Source of the DNA: an uncultured Ligilactobacillus sp.
Lineage (GTDB): Bacteria; Bacillota; Bacilli; Lactobacillales; Lactobacillaceae
Direction of reading: 5' to 3'
Assembly (NCBI GenBank): GCA_934201845.1
Contig: CAKPXA010000002.1
Location: 62,001 to 126,000, forward strand
DNA: 64,000 nt
The position numbers were made by a program, and so were the translations under genes. Below, piece after piece: positions 55,034-63,986 of the stretch (positions are counted from its first letter, which is position 1; the number at the start of each line of letters is the position of its first letter). The notes under the pieces are model-generated. The model searched no databases and had not been told where the DNA came from. It saw nothing but the letters and a program-made list of their open reading frames with translations.

Positions 55034-55300
55034 ATGGAAAAGAAAGATTTTCACGTAATCGCAGAAACAGGTATTCACGCACGTCCGGCTACACTTCTTG
55101 TGCAGGCTGCAAGCAAGTTCAACTCTGACATCACACTTGAATACCAGGGCAAGTCAGTGAACCTGAAGTCCATCATGGGTGTTATGTCACTTGGCGTCGG
55201 CCAGAACGCAGACATCACGATCACTGCTGAAGGCGGCGACGAAGCAGACGCAATTGCTGCCATTGCCGATACAATGACAAAGGAAGGACTTGCTGAATAA
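55034..55300 (+). CDS. ptsH: Phosphocarrier protein HPr
   Basis: Carries phosphate from enzyme I to sugar-specific EII and, when phosphorylated on Ser46, is the co-repressor of CcpA. The 88-aa protein has the active His in [12 protein letters not shown] (His15) and the regulatory Ser in [12 protein letters not shown] (Ser46). ATG follows AAGGAG. Shares its last base with ptsI, so the two are translationally coupled. Confidence 0.97.
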   Translation: MEKKDFHVIAETGIHARPATLLVQAASKFNSDITLEYQGKSVNLKSIMGVMSLGVGQNADITITAEGGDEADAIAAIADTMTKEGLAE

Positions 55301-57021
55301 TGACGAAAATGTTAAAAGGGATTGCAGCCAGTGATGGTATCGCTGCTGCTAAGGCTTACATGCTTGTACAACCCGATTTATCATTTTCCGAAACAAGCAT
55401 TGACGATCCTGAAGCTGAAATCAAACGCCTGAATGATGCCGTTGAAGCATCAAAGAGTGAACTTGAACTCATCAAGCAGAAGGCAACTGAGAATCTCGGT
55501 GAGGAAGAAGCACAGGTCTTCGAAGCTCATCTGACGATTCTCGCCGATCCGGAACTTTTCGGACAGATTGATGAAAAGATCAAGAATGACAAAGTTAATG
55601 CCGAATCAGCTTTGAAGAGCGTGACTGACATGTTCATCGGCATGTTCGAAGCAATGACCGACAATGCTTACATGCAGGAACGCGCAGGTGACATCCGCGA
55701 CGTCACAAAGCGCGTCATGAGTCATTTACTTGGCGTTACGCTGCCGAATCCTGCGCTTGTCCAGGAAGAAGTTGTCATCGTTGCGCACGATCTGACACCT
55801 TCAGACACGGCTCAGCTTGACCGCAAGTACGTCAAGGGATTCATCACTGACATCGGCGGCCGCACATCCCATTCGGCCATCATGTCACGCACGCTTGAAA
55901 TCCCTGCCGTTGTCGGTTCCGGCTCTGCCACGACTGACATCACTGAAGGTGACGTGGTCATCATTGACGGCATCAACGGCGATGCCCTGGTGAACCCGAC
56001 GGATGCAGAACTTGCAGAATACAAGCAGAAGGCCGCCGACTTCGCCGCACAGAAGGAAGAATGGGCACGCCTCAAGAACGCCAAGTCAGTTTCCGCTGAC
56101 GGCAAGGAAGTCCTTCTCGGTGCAAACATCGGTACTCCTGATGACGTTGCCGGCGCAAACGACAACGGCGCCGAAGCCGTTGGTCTGTTCCGCTCCGAAT
56201 TCCTCTACATGAATTCAAGTGAGCTTCCTACAGAAGACGAACAGTACGAAGCCTACAAGTCAGCTCTTGAAGGCATGAACGGCAAGCAGGTCGTTGTCCG
56301 TACGATGGACATCGGCGGTGACAAGGAACTTCCTTATCTTCCGCTTCCTGAGGAACAGAATCCGTTCCTCGGCTATCGTGCCATCCGTATCTGCCTTAAC
56401 CGTCAGGACATCTTCCGTACACAGCTTCGTGCATTGCTCCGTGCCTCCAGTTACGGTCGTCTGGCCATCATGTTCCCGATGATTGCAACTGTTCAGGAAT
56501 TCAAGGATGCAAAGGCCATCTTCGAGGAAGAAAAGGCCAAGCTCGTTGCTGACGGCGTCAAGGTTGCCGATGACATCCAGGTCGGCATGATGATGGAAAT
56601 TCCTGCCGCTGCGATGATTGCAGACAAGCTTGCCAAGTATGCTGACTTCTTCAGCATCGGCACGAACGACCTCATTCAGTACTCAATGGCTGCCGATCGT
56701 GGCAATGAACGCGTTTCATACCTCTATCAGCCATACAACCCGTCAATTCTGCGCCTTATCAAGAACATCATCGAATCTTCTCATAAGGAAGGCAAGTGGA
56801 CAGGCATGTGCGGTGAAATGGCCGGCGATCAGATTGCCGTTCCATTGCTGCTCGGCCTTGGCCTTGACGAGTTCTCAATGAGTGCAACATCAATTCTCAA
56901 GACACGAAGCCTCATCAAGAAGCTTGATTCCAACAAGATGAAGGAACTTGCTGACAAGGCTGTTTCTGATTGCGAGACTGTTGATGAGGTCGTTGCTCTG
57001 GTTAACGAATACACCAAGTAA
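55300..57021 (+). CDS. ptsI: Phosphoenolpyruvate-protein phosphotransferase (PTS enzyme I)
   Basis: First PTS step, PEP-dependent phosphorylation of HPr. The 573-aa protein has the phospho-His region [18 protein letters not shown] (about 185-202), the PEP-binding barrel with LFRSEFLYM and [18 protein letters not shown] (split near 450), and catalytic Cys in GMCGEMAGD (about 502). Highly expressed codon style. Start ATG overlaps the ptsH stop; strong terminator after. Confidence 0.97.
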   Translation: MTKMLKGIAASDGIAAAKAYMLVQPDLSFSETSIDDPEAEIKRLNDAVEASKSELELIKQKATENLGEEEAQVFEAHLTILADPELFGQIDEKIKNDKVNAESALKSVTDMFIGMFEAMTDNAYMQERAGDIRDVTKRVMSHLLGVTLPNPALVQEEVVIVAHDLTPSDTAQLDRKYVKGFITDIGGRTSHSAIMSRTLEIPAVVGSGSATTDITEGDVVIIDGINGDALVNPTDAELAEYKQKAADFAAQKEEWARLKNAKSVSADGKEVLLGANIGTPDDVAGANDNGAEAVGLFRSEFLYMNSSELPTEDEQYEAYKSALEGMNGKQVVVRTMDIGGDKELPYLPLPEEQNPFLGYRAIRICLNRQDIFRTQLRALLRASSYGRLAIMFPMIATVQEFKDAKAIFEEEKAKLVADGVKVADDIQVGMMMEIPAAAMIADKLAKYADFFSIGTNDLIQYSMAADRGNERVSYLYQPYNPSILRLIKNIIESSHKEGKWTGMCGEMAGDQIAVPLLLGLGLDEFSMSATSILKTRSLIKKLDSNKMKELADKAVSDCETVDEVVALVNEYTK

Positions 57022-57033
57022 GATGATTTCCAG

Positions 57034-57063
57034 GAGACCGGTTTTCAGCCGGTCTCTTTTTTT
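57034..57063 (+). terminator. ptsHI terminator
   Basis: Stem GAGACCGG / CCGGTCTC with a 7-nt loop and T7. Confidence 0.93.
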
Positions 57064-57180
57064 GTCCTTTCGCAGTCGGATGGAAGCTTTCAAGGTGTCT
57101 GTGTGCAGTCAGGCAGATTCGCGAAATCGATTGCTTTCTTAAGATTTTATACCGATTCCTTCCTTCATCCGGTCGGACGA

Positions 57181-57209
57181 TTGCAATTGATGCTTCAAAA
57201 CCATATAAT
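57181..57209 (+). promoter_or_regulatory. Promoter of the glycolipid synthesis operon
   Basis: TTGCAA, 17-bp spacer, TATAAT, 39 bp before the first glycosyltransferase. Confidence 0.85.
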
Positions 57210-57248
57210 AAAACATGACTAACCGAGAGTAGCAAGGGAGGAATTTGC

Positions 57249-58421
57249 GTGAATATCGGTTTATTTACGGATACCTTTTATCCGCAGGTCAGCGGTGTCG
57301 GAACGTCAATCGCAACGCTGCGGAACCAGCTCGAACGTATGGGACATAATGTCTATATCTTCACGACAACCGATCCTAAAATTGACAGAAAAGTATATGA
57401 AAGAAACGTCTTCCGCTTTGCCAGCATTCCGTTCATTTCGTTTACGGACAGGAGAATTGCGGTCCGCGGGCTCTTTCAGGCATATCAGGTGGCCAGGGAA
57501 CTCAATCTGGACGTCATTCACACACAGACGGAATTTTCGATGGGGTTGATCGGCAAGTTCGTTGCCAGGAACCTGAAGATTCCGTGTCTGCACACATACC
57601 ACACCATGTACGAGGACTACCTGCACTATGTGGCCAAGGGACGGCTTTTGAAGCCGTCCCATGTCAAGGTCATGACACGGTCATTCTGCTCGGGGATGAC
57701 GGGTGTCGTTGCTCCGAGCCGCCGCGTTCTTGATACGCTGCGCGGATACGGCGTGACTGAGCCCATTGGCATCATTCCGACCGGCGTCGACCTGACGCGC
57801 TTTGAAAGAGGCAACCGGACGGCCGTGCGTGCGGAGTACTGCATTTCGCCGGAAACGCCGCTGATTATGACTCTCAGCCGTCTGGCGTTTGAAAAGGACA
57901 TTGACCGGCTGATAGATGACTTTCCGGCCATCAGGGCACAGGTGCCGGGTGCAAAGCTGATGATTGTCGGTGAGGGGCCGGCGCGGCAGAGCCTTGAGAA
58001 GCAGGCGGCGGACATGGGGCTGGGAGATGATGTCATCTTCACCGGCGAGATTGAAAATGACCGGGTCACCGACTACTACCATGCCGCCGACCTGTTCATT
58101 TCCACTTCGGTTTCGGAGTCACAGGGACTTACGTACATCGAGGCCGTTGCATCCGGACTCAAGGTCGTCACGACGCACAGTCCGTACACTGATGACCTGT
58201 TTGACAATCCGGACATCGGCATGGTCTTCGGGAGCCAGGAGGAATGCGTCTCCGAGGCTGTTGAGTATCTGAAGCATCCCGAAAGATACGCCGATGACAC
58301 TCCGCGTCTGAACAAGCTCAATGAGATATCCGCCGACCTGTTCGGCAGGCGAATCACCGAATACTACAATGAATGTCTTGAAGCCTACTCGGCAGGCAAG
58401 ATCAAGGCGCAGGCAAGATAA
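57249..58421 (+). CDS. lafA: Diacylglycerol glucosyltransferase, GT4 family (LafA-like)
   Basis: Probably transfers glucose from UDP-glucose to diacylglycerol, first step of the LTA glycolipid anchor. The 390-aa GT-B protein starts MNIGLFTDTFYPQVSGVGTS, has HTYHTMYEDYLHYV (about 117-130), the GT4 E-x7-E region FISTSVSESQGLTYIEAVASG and donor-site loop MTLSRLAFEKDIDRLI. GTG start after GGGAGG. The next gene, another GT4, follows after 10 bp; together they match the LafA/LafB pair of lactobacilli and streptococci. Confidence 0.88.
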   Translation: MNIGLFTDTFYPQVSGVGTSIATLRNQLERMGHNVYIFTTTDPKIDRKVYERNVFRFASIPFISFTDRRIAVRGLFQAYQVARELNLDVIHTQTEFSMGLIGKFVARNLKIPCLHTYHTMYEDYLHYVAKGRLLKPSHVKVMTRSFCSGMTGVVAPSRRVLDTLRGYGVTEPIGIIPTGVDLTRFERGNRTAVRAEYCISPETPLIMTLSRLAFEKDIDRLIDDFPAIRAQVPGAKLMIVGEGPARQSLEKQAADMGLGDDVIFTGEIENDRVTDYYHAADLFISTSVSESQGLTYIEAVASGLKVVTTHSPYTDDLFDNPDIGMVFGSQEECVSEAVEYLKHPERYADDTPRLNKLNEISADLFGRRITEYYNECLEAYSAGKIKAQAR

Positions 58422-58431
58422 GGGGTGCACT

Positions 58432-59460
58432 ATGCTTGACATACACATGTTTTCATCGGCGACGAAGGTCAAGGGCCAGGGAGTCGGCAGTGCGTATACC
58501 GAACTTGTCCGGCTGCTTGAGGAACGCTGCTCCGATGAAATGATGATTTCAGTCAACAGATACGGCAGGGCCGACATCAGCCACTATCACACGGTGGACC
58601 CGTTGTTCTGGCTTTCGACGATGAGACCGGGGCACGGGAGAAGAATAGGGTACGTCCACTTTCTGCCGGAGACCCTTGAGGGAAGCCTGAAGATTCCGCA
58701 ACCCTTCCGCGGCATCTTCTACCGCTATGTGATTGCGTTCTACAGGAAGATGGATGCGCTTGTCGTCGTGAACCCGAGCTTCATTCCGAAGCTTTGCGCA
58801 TACGGCATTCCGGAGGAGAGAATAACGTACATCCCGAATTTTGTATCGGCGGCTGAATTTCACGAAATGACGCCTGACGAAAAGAGGGCAATCCGCCTGG
58901 AGGAGCATTTCTCAGCAGATGACTTCGTTGTAATCGGCGTCGGTCAGCTGCAGGAGAGGAAGGGTGTCTTCGACTTCATCAGGCTGGCCGGGCGGCATCC
59001 GGAAATGAAGTTCGTCTGGGTCGGCGGCTTTTCGTTCGGACGGATGACCGACGGCTATGAGGAACTGAAGAAGGTTGTCGACAATCCGCCGGCCAATCTC
59101 TTCTTTCCGGGAATCGTCGATAGAAATCAGATGAACAGGTACTACAACATGGCCGACCTCTTCCTTCTTCCTTCATTCAACGAGCTGTTTCCGATGAGCG
59201 TTCTTGAGGCATGCAGTGCGGGGACGCCGGTGATGCTGCGGGACCTGCCGCTGTATCACTCCATTCTTTCGGGCAGATATGAGCCGTGCCGGAATCTGGA
59301 AGAGATGGATGAGAGAATCGGACTTCTTGCCTCGTCTCCTGAGCGCATGCGGGAGCTGAAAGAGCAGGCGAAGGCGGTTTCGCAGGAATATTCGGAGGAA
59401 AGGCTGGCCGGAATCTGGAAGGACTATTACAGAAGACAGGCCGGGATGTGCCGGAAATGA
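58432..59460 (+). CDS. lafB: Glycosyltransferase GT4, second glycolipid sugar (LafB/CpoA-like)
   Basis: Probably adds the second hexose (galactose in many lactobacilli) to glucosyl-DAG. The 342-aa protein starts MLDIHMFSSATKVKGQGVGS, has VGQLQERKGVFDFIRLA (about 165) and the acceptor/donor loop FLLPSFNELFPMSVLEACSAG with the E-x7-E pair. A longer reading frame begins inside lafA, but AAGGGGTG precedes ATG 58432. Its stop overlaps the start of the downstream membrane protein gene. Confidence 0.88.
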   Translation: MLDIHMFSSATKVKGQGVGSAYTELVRLLEERCSDEMMISVNRYGRADISHYHTVDPLFWLSTMRPGHGRRIGYVHFLPETLEGSLKIPQPFRGIFYRYVIAFYRKMDALVVVNPSFIPKLCAYGIPEERITYIPNFVSAAEFHEMTPDEKRAIRLEEHFSADDFVVIGVGQLQERKGVFDFIRLAGRHPEMKFVWVGGFSFGRMTDGYEELKKVVDNPPANLFFPGIVDRNQMNRYYNMADLFLLPSFNELFPMSVLEACSAGTPVMLRDLPLYHSILSGRYEPCRNLEEMDERIGLLASSPERMRELKEQAKAVSQEYSEERLAGIWKDYYRRQAGMCRK

Positions 59461-60476
59461 CGAGAAGGAACAAGGTAATGACGGCGGTCATGCTTGTGGT
59501 CGGCGTCCTGATATGCTGGTACTCGCTGCGCGGTGTCTCATACCGCGAGCTTGCCGGAGACATCCGGACTTTGAAATGGTCCTGGGTGGCCGTTTCCGTG
59601 CTGTCAATGGGACTTTCGGTCGTCTTCGAGGCACTGGTCGTCAAGGTGCTGGTTCAGCGGCACCTTCCTCGCTATCCCATGAAGGATGCGGTAAGGGTTC
59701 CTCTGGTCGAGCTTCTCTTCAACGGCATCACGCCGTTTTCGACCGGCGGACAGCCGGCGCAGCTCTTTGCCCTGCTTCAGTCCGGTGTTGACGGCGGCAG
59801 GGCGACGTCCATGCTTCTGATGAAGTTCGTCGTCTACCAGACGATGATTGTCGTCAACTTCGTGTTCTGTCTGCTGACGGGATTTCATTACATTGCAGGC
59901 AGGCTGCATGTGCTTTCGGCGCTGATGGTGTTCGGATTCCTGATTCACTTTGCGGTGATATTCGGACTGCTCATGGTCATGTACTGCTACGGCTTCACGA
60001 AGAGGGCCGTGAACCTCCTGCTCAGGTCGCTGAGGTTCTTCATGAGAGATGAAAGGTTCGAGAACCTGAGAAGAACGGCGGATGAGAAGATTGACGCATT
60101 TTATGCCGAAAGCCTGAAGCTTCGCGCAGACCGCCGGCTTCTTGCGGAGATTTCCGTGCTTACGCTTGTCCAGCTTTTCTTCTACTACCTGATACCGTAT
60201 TTCATTCTGCTTGCACTTGGTGTCTCACATGTCAATGCGCTGACCGTCATGACGATGCATGTGCTGATTGTCATGATCATTTCACTGTTCCCGGTTCCCG
60301 GCGGTGCAGGCGGAGCCGAGCTGAGCTTTTCCGTGGTCTTCTCGTCCTTTGTGGGCAGCCACGGCAAGCTTGTTCTGGCGATGCTACTGTGGCGGTTCGT
60401 CACGTACTATCTGGTGATTTTCGCCGGCATATCGGCATTGTCGGTCAGGCCGGAGAAAATTGAGGACGGAAACTGA
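59457..60476 (+). CDS. Flippase-like membrane protein, LPG synthase TM family (UPF0104)
   Basis: A 339-aa membrane protein with about eight helices, homologous to the flippase half of MprF (without the lysyl-transferase half). Typical motifs are FNGITPFSTGGQPAQLFALL (about 80-99) and FPVPGGAGGAELSF (about 276-289). ATG at 59457 overlaps the lafB stop (ATGA), implying coupling; GTG 59448 is possible. Position after the two glycolipid glycosyltransferases suggests it moves glycolipid across the membrane, an inference from context. Confidence 0.85.
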   Translation: MTRRNKVMTAVMLVVGVLICWYSLRGVSYRELAGDIRTLKWSWVAVSVLSMGLSVVFEALVVKVLVQRHLPRYPMKDAVRVPLVELLFNGITPFSTGGQPAQLFALLQSGVDGGRATSMLLMKFVVYQTMIVVNFVFCLLTGFHYIAGRLHVLSALMVFGFLIHFAVIFGLLMVMYCYGFTKRAVNLLLRSLRFFMRDERFENLRRTADEKIDAFYAESLKLRADRRLLAEISVLTLVQLFFYYLIPYFILLALGVSHVNALTVMTMHVLIVMIISLFPVPGGAGGAELSFSVVFSSFVGSHGKLVLAMLLWRFVTYYLVIFAGISALSVRPEKIEDGN

Positions 60477-60483
60477 ATGCGGC

Positions 60484-60510
60484 CCTGAAGCTTTCTGCTT
60501 CGGGGTCTTT
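60484..60510 (+). terminator. Probable glycolipid operon terminator
   Basis: Stem CCCTGAAGC / GCTTCGGGG with one G-T pair and a short T-rich tail (TCTTTCC). Moderate strength. Confidence 0.6.
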
Positions 60511-60584
60511 CCATTAGCAAGCGGCCAGCGTTCGCAAAGTTTTTCATAAAACTTCCGATAATGCGTGTATGTTAGGCCTAAATT

Positions 60585-60593
60585 TGCTAAAAT
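60585..60593 (+). promoter_or_regulatory. Extended -10 for the YkuJ-like gene
   Basis: TGC-TAAAAT, 59 bp upstream of the start. Confidence 0.5.
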
Positions 60594-60651
60594 AATAATC
60601 GGTAAGCCAAACACAAAATGGCTGATAATTTGAAAACGAGGAGAGTCTACT

Positions 60652-60882
60652 ATGGAAAATTCACAACTTGTAGCAATCATCAAGCGCCTTGACGCAATGT
60701 CGAATACAGAAGGGGAAGTGTCTTCACGCCGCTTTGAAAAGGACGGAGAGGAACGCGGCTTCGTGACGTTCGATCCTTCCACGGGCACATACACGCTTGA
60801 GGAGATTGCCTCGAAGCAGAAATTTGAATTTGACGACATCGATCTTGCGGCAATGGAAATCTACGACTTGCTCAACGACTGA
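60652..60882 (+). CDS. DUF1797 / YkuJ-like protein
   Basis: A 76-aa conserved cytosolic protein of Bacilli, function unknown. Family features: SQLVAIIKRLDAMSNTEGEV, RRFEKDGEERGFVTFDPST and the acidic C-terminus KFEFDDIDLAAMEIYDLL. ATG follows GAGGAG. It lies between the glycolipid operon and ltaS, each with separate promoters. Confidence 0.88.
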   Translation: MENSQLVAIIKRLDAMSNTEGEVSSRRFEKDGEERGFVTFDPSTGTYTLEEIASKQKFEFDDIDLAAMEIYDLLND

Positions 60883-60926
60883 TTTCTTAAGTTAATCTTA
60901 AATGAAGTCAATTTCAAGAATTTTGA

Positions 60927-60955
60927 TTTTACTTTCTGTGAAAATCAGCTATAAT
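60927..60955 (+). promoter_or_regulatory. Promoter of ltaS
   Basis: TTTTAC, 17-bp spacer, TATAAT, 46 bp before the start codon. Confidence 0.7.
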
Positions 60956-61001
60956 TTGTTTCATAGAATAATTTACAATTTTGATAACTGGAGGCAAATT
61001 G

Positions 61002-63062
61002 ATGCGTTCAACGTTGAATAAAGTCCGCAATGCACTGAATACGCGTACGGGATTCTTCGCACTGATATTTCTGATTTTCTGGATCAAGACATACATCGTG
61101 TATGTCACGAAGTTCAGTCTCGGCATTACCGGTCCCATGCAGAAGTTTCTGCTGATTGTCAACCCCGTTCCGTTCGGGCTGCTGCTGTTCGGCATTGCGC
61201 TGTATTTCAAGGGCAGAAAGTCATACTGGATCATGATGGTCGTTGACTTGATTGAATCGCTCTGGCTCTTTGCCAACGTGCTTTACTACCGCGAATTCTC
61301 TGATTTCCTGTCAATGGGAATCATCAAGTCTTCAGGCTCGGTTTCCAACAATCTGACGTTGAGCATCGGCGAAATACTTCATGCAAGCGATCTGCTGATT
61401 TTCGTCGACGCGATTGTCCTGGCGGTTCTTCTGGCAACGAAAGTCATCAAGGTCGACTCAAGACCGATGAAGCTGAGGTATCCGGTGGCAGTCACCGTTC
61501 TTTCCGCTCTGCTCTTTGCGGGTAATTTGGGACTTGCCGACAAGGACCGTCCACAGCTTCTGACACGTACGTTTGACAACAACTACATCGTTAAGTATCT
61601 TGGCATGAACTTCTATGCCGGATACAACGCATATCAGACGCACAAGGAAAGCGCAACCCGCGCCAGTGCGAGCGAAAGTGACATGGACGGCGTTCTCAAG
61701 TTTCTGAAGAACAACCGCAGCGCCGCAAATCCGGAGTACTTCGGCAAGGCCGCCGGCAAGAACGTCTTCATCTTCCATCTGGAAAGCTTCCAGCAGTTCC
61801 TGATCAACTACAGGGTCAACGGCAAGGAAGTGACGCCGAACCTCAACAGGTTCTACGCCGACCAGAGCACGCTTGCGTTTGACAACTTCTACAACCAGGT
61901 CGGACAGGGCAAGACGTCCGATGCTGAGACGATGCTTGAAAATTCACTGTTCGGTCTCCCGTCGGGTTCCGTCATGACATCATACGGCACGTCCAACACG
62001 TTCCAGGCCATGCCTGCAATCCTTGACCAGCGCGGCTACACGACCGCTGCATTTCACGGGGACGTCGGCAGTTTCTGGAACCGTGACAACACCTATAAGT
62101 CATGGGGATATGACTACTTCTTCAGTGAGGACTACTACAAGAACAAGACCAACTACAGCGTAGGATACGGTCTCAAGGACAAGATCTTCCTCAAACAGTC
62201 AATCAAGTACATTGAAGAGCTTCCGCAGCCTTTCTATGCCAAGGTGATAACGGTCACGAATCACTATCCGTATGAACTTGACAAGCAGAACCAGCACATC
62301 GAGAAGACCACGACCGGTGACAATACCGTTGACGGTTACGTTCAGACGGCAAAGTACCTCGATGAGTCCTTTGGCCAGTTCATGGACTATCTCAAGAAGT
62401 CCGGTCTGTATGACAACTCGATGATTGTCGTCTACGGTGACCACTACGGCATTTCCAACAACCACAAGAAGGCCATCGCCCAGCTTCTGAACCTTGATAC
62501 GGTGACGGGCTATGACCTGGCTCAGTTCCAGAAAGTTCCGTTCATGGTCCATCTCAATGGCATCAAGGGCGGAATCAACCACACGTACGGTGGTGAAATC
62601 GACGTCATGCCGACGCTGCTTGACCTGCTTGGCATCGAGAACAAGGATACCATCCAGCTCGGCAACGACCTGCTTTCGTCAAACCGCAACCAGACCGTGG
62701 CATTCAGAAACGGTGACTTTGTCTCGCCGGGCTTCACGAAGGTCGGCAGCAAGATCTACAACAACAAGGGCGAGGAAGTCACGGATGACCTGACCAAGGC
62801 CCAGAAGGAAGAGGTAAGCCGTCAGACTGAAAGGACGGATGAGGTCCTCTCGCTTTCCGACAAGATAGTCACGGGAGACCTGCTCCGATTCTACACGCCT
62901 GAGAACTTCAAGAAGGTCAACCGTTCGGACTACAGTTACAAGTATCGTGACGGCATGAAGCTTCTCAATGACTCTCAGTCGAAGAAGACCAGCGTTCTGC
63001 AGCAGCATGACGGCAAGAGCACTCAGAACATGTTCGTAACGGACGCTCCTGAGCTTAAATAA
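61002..63062 (+). CDS. ltaS: Lipoteichoic acid synthase (LtaS)
   Basis: Polymerises glycerol phosphate from phosphatidylglycerol onto the glycolipid anchor outside the cell. The 686-aa protein has five membrane helices (about 17-35, 50-68, 75-95, 128-147, 158-178) and an extracellular sulfatase-type domain. The Mn ligand is in FIFHLESFQQF (about 257-267), the catalytic Thr in GQGKTSDAETM (Thr at about 305), and further ligands in YGDHYGISNNHK. ASAS (about 221-224) before the enzyme domain may be the cleavage site for release. TTG at 60981 overlaps no ribosome site; GGAGG before ATG 61002 sets the start. Confidence 0.95.
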   Translation: MRSTLNKVRNALNTRTGFFALIFLIFWIKTYIVYVTKFSLGITGPMQKFLLIVNPVPFGLLLFGIALYFKGRKSYWIMMVVDLIESLWLFANVLYYREFSDFLSMGIIKSSGSVSNNLTLSIGEILHASDLLIFVDAIVLAVLLATKVIKVDSRPMKLRYPVAVTVLSALLFAGNLGLADKDRPQLLTRTFDNNYIVKYLGMNFYAGYNAYQTHKESATRASASESDMDGVLKFLKNNRSAANPEYFGKAAGKNVFIFHLESFQQFLINYRVNGKEVTPNLNRFYADQSTLAFDNFYNQVGQGKTSDAETMLENSLFGLPSGSVMTSYGTSNTFQAMPAILDQRGYTTAAFHGDVGSFWNRDNTYKSWGYDYFFSEDYYKNKTNYSVGYGLKDKIFLKQSIKYIEELPQPFYAKVITVTNHYPYELDKQNQHIEKTTTGDNTVDGYVQTAKYLDESFGQFMDYLKKSGLYDNSMIVVYGDHYGISNNHKKAIAQLLNLDTVTGYDLAQFQKVPFMVHLNGIKGGINHTYGGEIDVMPTLLDLLGIENKDTIQLGNDLLSSNRNQTVAFRNGDFVSPGFTKVGSKIYNNKGEEVTDDLTKAQKEEVSRQTERTDEVLSLSDKIVTGDLLRFYTPENFKKVNRSDYSYKYRDGMKLLNDSQSKKTSVLQQHDGKSTQNMFVTDAPELK

Positions 63063-63069
63063 GGACATC

Positions 63070-63104
63070 AAGGACAGCACGCACACACCGCGCGGCTGTC
63101 CTTT
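63070..63104 (+). terminator. ltaS terminator
   Basis: Stem AAGGACAGC / GCTGTCCTT with a 16-nt loop and a CTTTTCT tail. Confidence 0.82.
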
Positions 63105-63700
63105 TCTGTATGCTCTGAGACGCCTTCACAGGCCCGTGAAGGTGTTCCTGCCAAATGCAGTGTCACCCATACCTCGACGGATATGGGAACGTACCGAACC
63201 GTCCTGCTGGCGGGCTGTGTGATGGAACATTGGTATGTGGCTTTTCAAGCCCGGTGCAGGTGAAACGTGGAGGCCTGTGCTGGATTTGGATTCAGCTGAC
63301 GTGGATTCGTGTTGGGCGGCCTGTCGGGCATGCGCGGCGTCTGTTGTGGTTGAAATTTCATCTGCCTGGCGCTTTTCGGACGAGTTGCGGGCTACTTCGT
63401 GTCTCTGTATGCCTTTGCACGGTTCATGGGTTTTCTTCACGTCTTGATGATTGGATTTTTTCGCAGCTTGCTTCACCTGATTATTCCTCGCCAGTGTTGA
63501 GAAAGCATCAACAGAATCCTGTGGGGCTCTTTTGCGTGCAACGCCGGATGTAAGGGGAGTAGTCTTCATTATTAGAGAAAAAGACCTTGTTCATTTGTCC
63601 CGTATGTTCAGAAGGGATGACGTGTAAGAGTCTGCTGTATACTGACGGGGCCGTCTGCAACAGGCGGCTGCTGGTGGAAATGTTTTTTGCGAAAAATCAG
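63105..63700. other. About 0.6 kb without a convincing gene
   Basis: Between the ltaS terminator and the promoter array. A hairpin CCTTCAC / GTGAAGG is at 63123-63141, and an AAATGCAGTG copy at 63153. Overlapping open frames on both strands (plus 63155-63553, minus 63126-63569) lack ribosome sites. I looked for tmRNA, RNase P RNA, 6S RNA and tRNA signatures and saw none. It may be rRNA-operon flanking sequence that is repeated elsewhere in the genome. Confidence 0.5.
63126..63569 (-). CDS. Doubtful ORF, 147 aa
   Basis: The predicted product is basic and rich in Ser, Ala, His and Gln (MKTTPLTSGVARKRAPQDSV at the N-terminus), with no recognisable domain. No ribosome-binding site precedes the ATG, and an equally long frame runs on the other strand. 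It is listed because it is the longest frame in this stretch; most likely it is not a gene. Confidence 0.12.
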   Translation of the reverse strand: MKTTPLTSGVARKRAPQDSVDAFSTLARNNQVKQAAKKSNHQDVKKTHEPCKGIQRHEVARNSSEKRQADEISTTTDAAHARQAAQHESTSAESKSSTGLHVSPAPGLKSHIPMFHHTARQQDGSVRSHIRRGMGDTAFGRNTFTGL

Positions 63701-63709
63701 AAAAAAGCA

Positions 63710-63738
63710 TTGACTGAAATGAATATAGTTGGTATGAT
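63710..63738 (+). promoter_or_regulatory. Tandem promoter P1 (probable rRNA operon)
   Basis: TTGACT, 17-bp spacer, TATGAT. Confidence 0.85.
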
Positions 63739-63792
63739 TATATTCGTTGCTGATATGAGAAGGCAGCTTGTAAATCAATTGTAAAAATACTG

Positions 63793-63821
63793 TTGACTCA
63801 GTCATGTTTACATGTTATGAT
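63793..63821 (+). promoter_or_regulatory. Tandem promoter P2
   Basis: TTGACT, 17-bp spacer, TATGAT; same hexamers as P1, 83 bp downstream. Confidence 0.88.
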
Positions 63822-63869
63822 TATCGAGTTGTCACGTTGAGAGGCAGCGATAGTATTTAGAAATTGTTA

Positions 63870-63898
63870 TTGACATTTGATTGAAAAGATGCGATAAT
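63870..63898 (+). promoter_or_regulatory. Tandem promoter P3
   Basis: TTGACA (consensus), 17-bp spacer, GATAAT; 77 bp after P2. Confidence 0.88.
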
Positions 63899-63957
63899 AA
63901 TTTGGTCGGCAAATTGTTTTACTGGAATGATTCAAAAAATGTTTTTGAAAAGAGTTC

Positions 63958-63986
63958 TTGACAAAATAAATTGCTGATGATAAAAT
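63958..63986 (+). promoter_or_regulatory. Tandem promoter P4
   Basis: TTGACA (consensus), 17-bp spacer, TAAAAT; 88 bp after P3 and 14 bp from the window end. Confidence 0.88.

Noticed and set aside
63126-63569. Small RNA genes (tmRNA, RNase P RNA, 6S RNA) in the terminal intergenic region
   Set aside because: None of the conserved sequence blocks of these RNAs is recognisable on either strand.
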